Both the position numbers and the translations under genes were made by a program. From Planctomycetota bacterium (lineage in GTDB: Bacteria; Planctomycetota; B15-G4), in NCBI GenBank assembly GCA_029259695.1, contig JAJDEQ010000139.1, forward strand, positions 1 through 52,387: a DNA stretch of 52,387 nucleotides. Reading direction: 5' to 3'. Positions 49,975-52,387 of the stretch are shown piece after piece. The notes under the pieces were generated by a model. That model saw only the letters and a list, made by a program, of their open reading frames with translations. It was not told the origin of the DNA and ran no database searches. Numbering within the stretch: position 1 is the stretch's first letter; each line of letters begins with the position of its first letter.

Positions 49975-50819
49975 GCATGGCCTCCCTGCGCGATTTCGAC
50001 CGTCGCTGGATCTTCCTGATCATGGCCGTGATCGTGGTCGGTCTGAACGTGACCGGTGGTGGCGGCAGATTGCCGGTCAGCGAGTACGTCCACAACTACT
50101 ACGACACGATCGAAGCGCTCCCCGAGGGCTCGATCGTGATGCTCTCGGCCGACTTCGACCCCGCCAGCGCGGCCGAGTTGCTCCCCGCCTACACGGCCAC
50201 GATCCACCACCTGTTCACGAAGAAGCTGAACATCGTGAACGTGGCCACCTGGCCGGCGGCCCCGCCCTACACCGTGAGCGAGTTCGGTCGGATCGCGCCC
50301 CAGTACGGCGCCGAGTACGGCGAGAGCTGGGTCGCGCTGGGCTTCCTGCCCGGCGACGACGTGGCCATGGGCAACATCGGCCAGTCACTCGCGTCCGCCT
50401 ACCCCAAGGACGACGTCGACGAGACGCCCTACGGCGATCTCCCCCTGCTCGAACGGGTCGGTGACAACATGGACGGCATCGACCTGCTGATCACCATGTC
50501 GGCCGGCTACCCCGGCATCCTCGAGTGGATCGCCCAGGTCGGTGGACGCTACGAAGTGCCGATCCTGGCCGCGACCACCGCCGTGCAGACACCTGATCTG
50601 TTCGCCTTCTATCCGAGCCAGTGCGCCGGCTTCCTGGGCGCGGCGACCGGCGCCACCCAGTACCTGCAGCTCGTCGACGAGGCCACCGGCGGTGCGGTCG
50701 AGAAAGAGCGGCTGGTCAACCAGAAGCGCATGGCCGTCCAGTCCGGCGCGCACCTGTTCATCATCCTGCTGATCATCGTCGGGAACCTGATCTACTTCAT
50801 CGGCCGGAGAGGCGCCTGA
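49971..50819 (+). CDS. Membrane-anchored protein with Rossmann-like soluble domain
   Basis: The 282-residue product (GTG 49971, or ATG 49977) has one helix at each end: about 13-28 (WIFLIMAVIVVGLNVTG) and about 255-277 (AHLFIILLIIVGNLIYFIG). Between them is an alpha/beta domain, ALPEGSIVMLSADFDPASAA, KKLNIVNVATWPAAPPY, GIDLLITMSAGYPGILEWIA and EVPILAATTAVQTPDLFAFY. This pattern suggests a ligand-binding or degenerate enzyme fold outside the membrane, but I cannot name it. The start overlaps the previous gene and the stop overlaps the next ATG by one base, so all three are tightly coupled. Confidence 0.6.
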   Translation: MSMASLRDFDRRWIFLIMAVIVVGLNVTGGGGRLPVSEYVHNYYDTIEALPEGSIVMLSADFDPASAAELLPAYTATIHHLFTKKLNIVNVATWPAAPPYTVSEFGRIAPQYGAEYGESWVALGFLPGDDVAMGNIGQSLASAYPKDDVDETPYGDLPLLERVGDNMDGIDLLITMSAGYPGILEWIAQVGGRYEVPILAATTAVQTPDLFAFYPSQCAGFLGAATGATQYLQLVDEATGGAVEKERLVNQKRMAVQSGAHLFIILLIIVGNLIYFIGRRGA

Positions 50820-51742
50820 TGTTCCTCGCGCTCCAAGAAGCCGTCACCGAGGCGCCCTTCTTCACCCTCGACACGTCCCAGCCCGGCGACGTGCTGGGTG
50901 CCTGGCTGGTGTGCTTCCTCACGCTGGCCGTGTTCAGCTTCCTGTACAAGGACAACCCCTTCTACAAGTTCGCCGAGCACCTCTTCGTGGGCCTGGGCAC
51001 GGCCTGGTTCACCATGAAGTACTACGAAGAGGGCATCGTCCAGCCGATCCACGAGTACATCACGAGCGCCAGGGCGGCGGGCGCGGCCGGCGAGGTGTTC
51101 GAACTCGGCGGTTACCCGCTCGACACGGCCTGGGCCATCGGGTTCCGCGTCGTGGCCGGGATCTTCGCCCTGTTCCTGCTGAGCCGTCTGATCGCCCCCA
51201 ACGGATGGGCTCCGCGCTGGCCGCTGGCGATCATGGTCGGCGTGTACGCGGCGCTGAAGATGACCGGCGAGACCCAGAGCAAGCTCGTGCTGCTGCTCGC
51301 CAACGCCGTCGCCCCCGTGACCGACCCCAACAAGCTCGCCTGGGGCGAGCTGACCCAGAACCCGGGCTGGCGCATCGAGAACTGGGACATGTTCTTCAGC
51401 TTCAGCATGGGCATCTTCTTCGTCGGGTTGATCTGCGCCTTGCTGCACTTCGTGTTCACGTTCAAGCGCACCCGGGTCCTGGCAGGCGTCTCGAAGGTCG
51501 GCGTGGTCACCTTGATGATCACCTTCGGCAGCATGTTCGGCTTCACGGTGCTGGGTCGTATCGCCCTGCTGATCGAACGCATCGACAGCCTCGATGGCTA
51601 CACCGATCCGGCCTACTCGCTGGCCGGCGACTCGGGGGGCTTCCTGACCATGGCCTTCTCGCCGCCGATCCTGTTGGGTGCCGTGATCGCGCTGACCCTT
51701 GGCGTCGGCGCCTTGCGCGGTCGAGGCGGCGACAGCGCTTGA
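50819..51742 (+). CDS. Polytopic membrane protein, last gene of the operon
   Basis: The 307-residue product starts at ATG 50819 within TGATG. It has about six to seven hydrophobic helices (near 28-46, 52-66, 101-122, 130-146, 199-220, 229-252, 277-301). Loops contain YKDNPFYKFAEHLFVGLGTA and WGELTQNPGWRIENWDMFF. No known family is recognised. As the final gene of the run, it is likely to form the membrane part of the same complex as the two preceding proteins. A 52-base gap follows before the next gene, which probably has its own promoter. Confidence 0.6.
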   Translation: MFLALQEAVTEAPFFTLDTSQPGDVLGAWLVCFLTLAVFSFLYKDNPFYKFAEHLFVGLGTAWFTMKYYEEGIVQPIHEYITSARAAGAAGEVFELGGYPLDTAWAIGFRVVAGIFALFLLSRLIAPNGWAPRWPLAIMVGVYAALKMTGETQSKLVLLLANAVAPVTDPNKLAWGELTQNPGWRIENWDMFFSFSMGIFFVGLICALLHFVFTFKRTRVLAGVSKVGVVTLMITFGSMFGFTVLGRIALLIERIDSLDGYTDPAYSLAGDSGGFLTMAFSPPILLGAVIALTLGVGALRGRGGDSA

Positions 51743-51781
51743 CGCCGAGGCCCTCGGCGCCTCGAGCGCACAGACTCCTGG

Positions 51782-51787
51782 TAGGCT
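51782..51787 (+). promoter_or_regulatory. Possible -10 element for a leaderless transcript
   Basis: TAGGCT ends six bases before the GTG at 51794. No clear -35 is visible. This is the third gene here with this spacing to a GTG start. Confidence 0.3.
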
Positions 51788-51793
51788 GAGTGC

Positions 51794-52348
51794 GTGCACA
51801 CGCCTGCTCCACGTGCGCCCAGATCACGACCGCTGACGGCGTTCACGACGACCCTCTGCGTCATCCTCGGACTCCCGTTGGCACTGACCCTCGTCGACCG
51901 CGACGTCTCCCTGTCCGCTGACCTGGAGAGCGAAGTGCTCGGCGACTGGAACCTCGTGTCGACCAGTCCGGCGACATTGGGGACCGCGGATTTCGTGCCG
52001 CGGCGACTGGAGATCGCGGCTTGGGTCCCTCCGGTAGATCACCCGGCCCGCGCGGCATTCCCCGGGGGCCGCTTCGGCGTCATCCGCAGTGGTGACCGTC
52101 AGGTGTCCTTCGCGACGTCGCCCGACGGTTCGCGACTCGTCTTCCTCCCGGCCGCCACGGCGGGTGCGGAGCAACGATCACCATTCGAGTTGTTCCCCGA
52201 CCAGGCATCCGCCCCGGACGGCCTGTGGCCTTCGGTCCACAACAACAGGCTCAGCCTGCTGGACCGACTGGTGTTGAGCGCGACCTACGGCGGGGTCGGC
52301 GTGCCACTCGGCCCCCCGCTGCTGCGCTACGAGCGCGCCCTCTTCTGA
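51794..52348 (+). CDS. Predicted exported protein, unknown family
   Basis: The 184-residue product (GTG 51794) has an Arg/Pro-rich n-region then a hydrophobic stretch (about 15-30, TAFTTTLCVILGLPLALTLV), which is a signal anchor or uncleaved signal peptide. The remainder is beta-rich (SEVLGDWNLVSTSP, GRFGVIRSGDRQVSFATSPD, GSRLVFLPAATAG), loosely lipocalin-like, but no motif is convincing. It is separate from the preceding operon in spacing and probably in transcription. The remaining 39 bases of the window hold nothing recognisable. Confidence 0.5.
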   Translation: MHTPAPRAPRSRPLTAFTTTLCVILGLPLALTLVDRDVSLSADLESEVLGDWNLVSTSPATLGTADFVPRRLEIAAWVPPVDHPARAAFPGGRFGVIRSGDRQVSFATSPDGSRLVFLPAATAGAEQRSPFELFPDQASAPDGLWPSVHNNRLSLLDRLVLSATYGGVGVPLGPPLLRYERALF

Positions 52349-52387
52349 GCGGCGGCGCGGGGTCGACGACTCACCCTTCGGTTGGTG

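Noticed and set aside
1..52387. CRISPR arrays, insertion sequences, prophage or integrase genes
   Set aside because: No regularly spaced 25-40 base repeats, no transposase DDE or recombinase motifs, and no terminal inverted repeats were seen.

Overview
The window is a GC-rich (by eye about 70%), gene-dense bacterial chromosome segment. It has no insertion sequences, prophage genes or CRISPR array. Several features suggest a Planctomycetota-like bacterium, probably one of the high-GC marine lineages: secreted FG-GAP and beta-propeller proteins sharing a C-terminal domain, a Ser/Thr kinase fused to a SUMF1-like domain, a CRTAC1 lipoprotein coupled to a TPR lipoprotein, many GTG/TTG starts and an isolated rpmH. 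That is an inference from gene style; no marker gene settles it.

Region 1 (1-11 kb): a truncated secreted beta-helix protein, a large FG-GAP protein, then two giant convergent paralogous membrane STAND-type NTPases (3567-7169 and 7186-10995). Region 2 (11.2-13.4 kb): a three-gene set of RmlC-like cupin, HpcH/HpaI-type aldolase and family 2 glycosyltransferase, probably for glycan synthesis. Region 3 (13.3-25 kb): a kinase-SUMF fusion, a secreted propeller protein, an ECF-like sigma factor, an SGNH hydrolase with TPRs, a Na/Pi cotransporter homologue, a small lipoprotein, and a coupled pair of exported proteins. Region 4 (25-35.5 kb): a double M16 peptidase, aconitase, tRNA-Leu(UAG), a DUF5658-like membrane protein, an ISC-type ferredoxin, a two-gene ABC exporter and a threonine aldolase.

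Region 5 (35.5-44.2 kb): the CRTAC1/TPR pair, a secreted esterase-like protein, an RluA-type pseudouridine synthase, ribosomal protein L34 (a 42-codon gene), a GT-C membrane glycosyltransferase and a KdtX-like GT2. Region 6 (44.3-51.8 kb) is the most unusual part. It is a tightly packed co-directional run of eight genes behind a good promoter: a PH-like membrane protein, a small charged protein, a MutL-like (glutamate mutase L) ASKHA ATPase, a soluble protein with sandwich-hybrid and KOW-like segments, a DUF6754-like membrane protein and three further membrane proteins. No mutase or other enzyme accompanies the ATPase. This looks like an uncharacterised membrane complex.

The best candidates for new biology are this MutL-like membrane operon and the convergent STAND NTPase pair with its shared post-membrane module. 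Smaller points are a recurring C-terminal domain on three exported proteins, likely leaderless GTG starts at three genes, and rpmH separated from rnpA with its promoter overlapping the upstream stop codon.
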